Part shown: positions 5,533 to 6,391 of the stretch, one piece after another
How positions within the stretch are numbered: the stretch's first letter is position 1
Layout: the number at the start of each line of letters is the position of its first letter
Origin: Oscillospiraceae bacterium
GTDB lineage: Bacteria > Bacillota > Clostridia > Oscillospirales > Ruminococcaceae
Direction: 5' to 3'
Assembly: GCA_030527085.1 (NCBI GenBank)
Contig: JAUNBN010000080.1
Span: forward strand, 1-6,391
DNA: 6,391 nucleotides
Position numbers and translations under genes: made by a program
Notes under the pieces: model-generated
Database searches by the model: none
Seen by the model: the letters and a program-made list of their open reading frames with translations, nothing else
What the model was told of the DNA's origin: nothing

Positions 5533-6384
5533 TTGAAAAAGAGCACTAACTCCCTCGCCAAGAGGGGACTTGAGGACTTTCTGGCCAACCGGCTCGCCGT
5601 AGCGGGCGCGGGGGTTCTGATAATAATGCTCGTGCTGTGTATAGGCGCCCCGCTCTTCACGGCCTGCGACCCGAGCTACTGCGACGTCTCTCAGGCCTCG
5701 CTGCCGATGTCCGCCGAGCACCCGCTGGGCACGGACCGCCTCGGGCGCGACCTCTTCGCGCGCCTTTTATACGGCGGGAGAATCTCGATTTTTATAGGCC
5801 TTGCCAGCGCCGTGGGCGCCTCGGCGCTGGGCGTGCTTCTGGGCTGCGTCTCGGCCTGGTTCGGCAAGCTATTGGACCGCGCTTTGCTTTACGTTTCCGA
5901 GCTCTTCTCCTCCTTCCCGCAGATGCTGCTTGTGCTGCTCTGCGTCGGGCTCATGGGCCAGAGCGTGGCGAATATCATCTGGGTCTTTATTCTTACGGGC
6001 TGGAGCGGCGTCTACCGCATAGTGAGAAGCCGTATTCTCTCGCTCAAGGAGGAGCCCTTTGTGGAGTGCTGCGTTGCCAACGGGCTGAGCGGCTTTTCCA
6101 TAATGTTCCGCCAGCTGCTGCCCAACGCCATCGGCCCCGTTATAGTTCACACTACTCTTGCCACCGCGGGTTTCATTCTGGCCGAGGCGGGCCTCAGTTT
6201 TCTGGGAATGGGCGCGCCCTCCGACCTGCCGACCTGGGGCAATATAATAAACGCGGCCAAGCGCATAGACGTTATAGTTTCCAGCCCAGTGCTCTGGATA
6301 GCGCCGGGTCTGGCTATCTCCTTCTTCGTGCTGGGCATAAACTTTTTGGGCGACGGCCTTCGGGACGTCTTCGACCCCGCGTAA
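5533..6384 (+). CDS. ABC transporter permease, DppC/OppC family
   Basis: This is the second membrane subunit of the same importer, 283 residues and complete. The family layout is present: an N-terminal helix (about 20-42), HPLGTDRLGRDLFARLLYGG (63-82), further membrane helices (about 85-107, 130-155, 200-222 and 257-275), LSFLGMGAPSDLPTWGNII (221-239) and the C-terminal LGINFLGDGLRDVFDP (267-282). The EAA loop reads FVECCVANGLSGFSIMFRQL (176-195) followed by LPNAIGPV; the usual alanines of EAA are cysteines here. It starts with TTG (5533-5535), 14 bases after the dppB-like stop. Its ribosome-binding site GGAGGG (5518-5523) begins on the last base of that stop, so the two genes are almost certainly co-transcribed. 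The peptide role is inferred from the family; nickel or other substrates are possible. Confidence 0.93.
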   Translation: MKKSTNSLAKRGLEDFLANRLAVAGAGVLIIMLVLCIGAPLFTACDPSYCDVSQASLPMSAEHPLGTDRLGRDLFARLLYGGRISIFIGLASAVGASALGVLLGCVSAWFGKLLDRALLYVSELFSSFPQMLLVLLCVGLMGQSVANIIWVFILTGWSGVYRIVRSRILSLKEEPFVECCVANGLSGFSIMFRQLLPNAIGPVIVHTTLATAGFILAEAGLSFLGMGAPSDLPTWGNIINAAKRIDVIVSSPVLWIAPGLAISFFVLGINFLGDGLRDVFDPA

Positions 6385-6389
6385 AGGAG
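6383..6389 (+). promoter_or_regulatory. Ribosome-binding site of the next gene in the importer operon
   Basis: AAAGGAG overlaps the stop codon of the DppC-like gene. With GCC after it, the window ends just before the expected start codon. The next gene in this family of operons is usually an ATP-binding subunit (DppD-like), but that is not visible here. Confidence 0.55.
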
Positions 6390-6391
6390 CC

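Overview
The window looks like chromosomal DNA from an endospore-forming Firmicute. GC content is high, ATA is a common isoleucine codon and TTG starts are frequent. A high-GC member of the Clostridia fits best, but the genus cannot be told from this sequence. The diagnostic genes are the two dipicolinate synthase subunits (dpaA and dpaB, also called spoVFA and spoVFB), the mother-cell sigma factor gene sigE and its processing protease gene spoIIGA. No mobile element, CRISPR array, tRNA or rRNA was seen.

The left half (1-3771) is read leftwards. In transcription order it holds spoIIGA (3771-2746), sigE (2879-2166), a small MmcQ/YjbR-family gene (1962-1594), a structured untranslated stretch (1593-1394), dpaA (1393-518) and dpaB (521-1, cut by the window edge). 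SpoIIGA activates pro-sigma-E early in the mother cell. DpaAB makes dipicolinic acid late in the mother cell for export into the spore core. The block therefore pairs an early mother-cell regulator with a late mother-cell product. sigG, which commonly follows sigE, is not in the sigE-dpaA interval.

The right half (3959-6391) is read rightwards. An ASCH-domain (YhfF-like) gene lies back to back with spoIIGA. It is followed by two permease genes of a peptide/nickel-type ABC importer (dppB-like and dppC-like), and a ribosome-binding site at the window edge shows that the operon continues.

Three places deserve a second look. First, spoIIGA runs 134 bases into sigE, so the protease tail and the pro-peptide of its substrate are encoded by the same DNA in different frames. 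Second, a near-perfect intrinsic terminator ends about a dozen bases before dpaA, and a sigma-K-like promoter (CACA, 16 bases, CATAAGATG) is embedded in that hairpin. Third, the 147 bases before that terminator hold several nested inverted repeats that could be a structured RNA.
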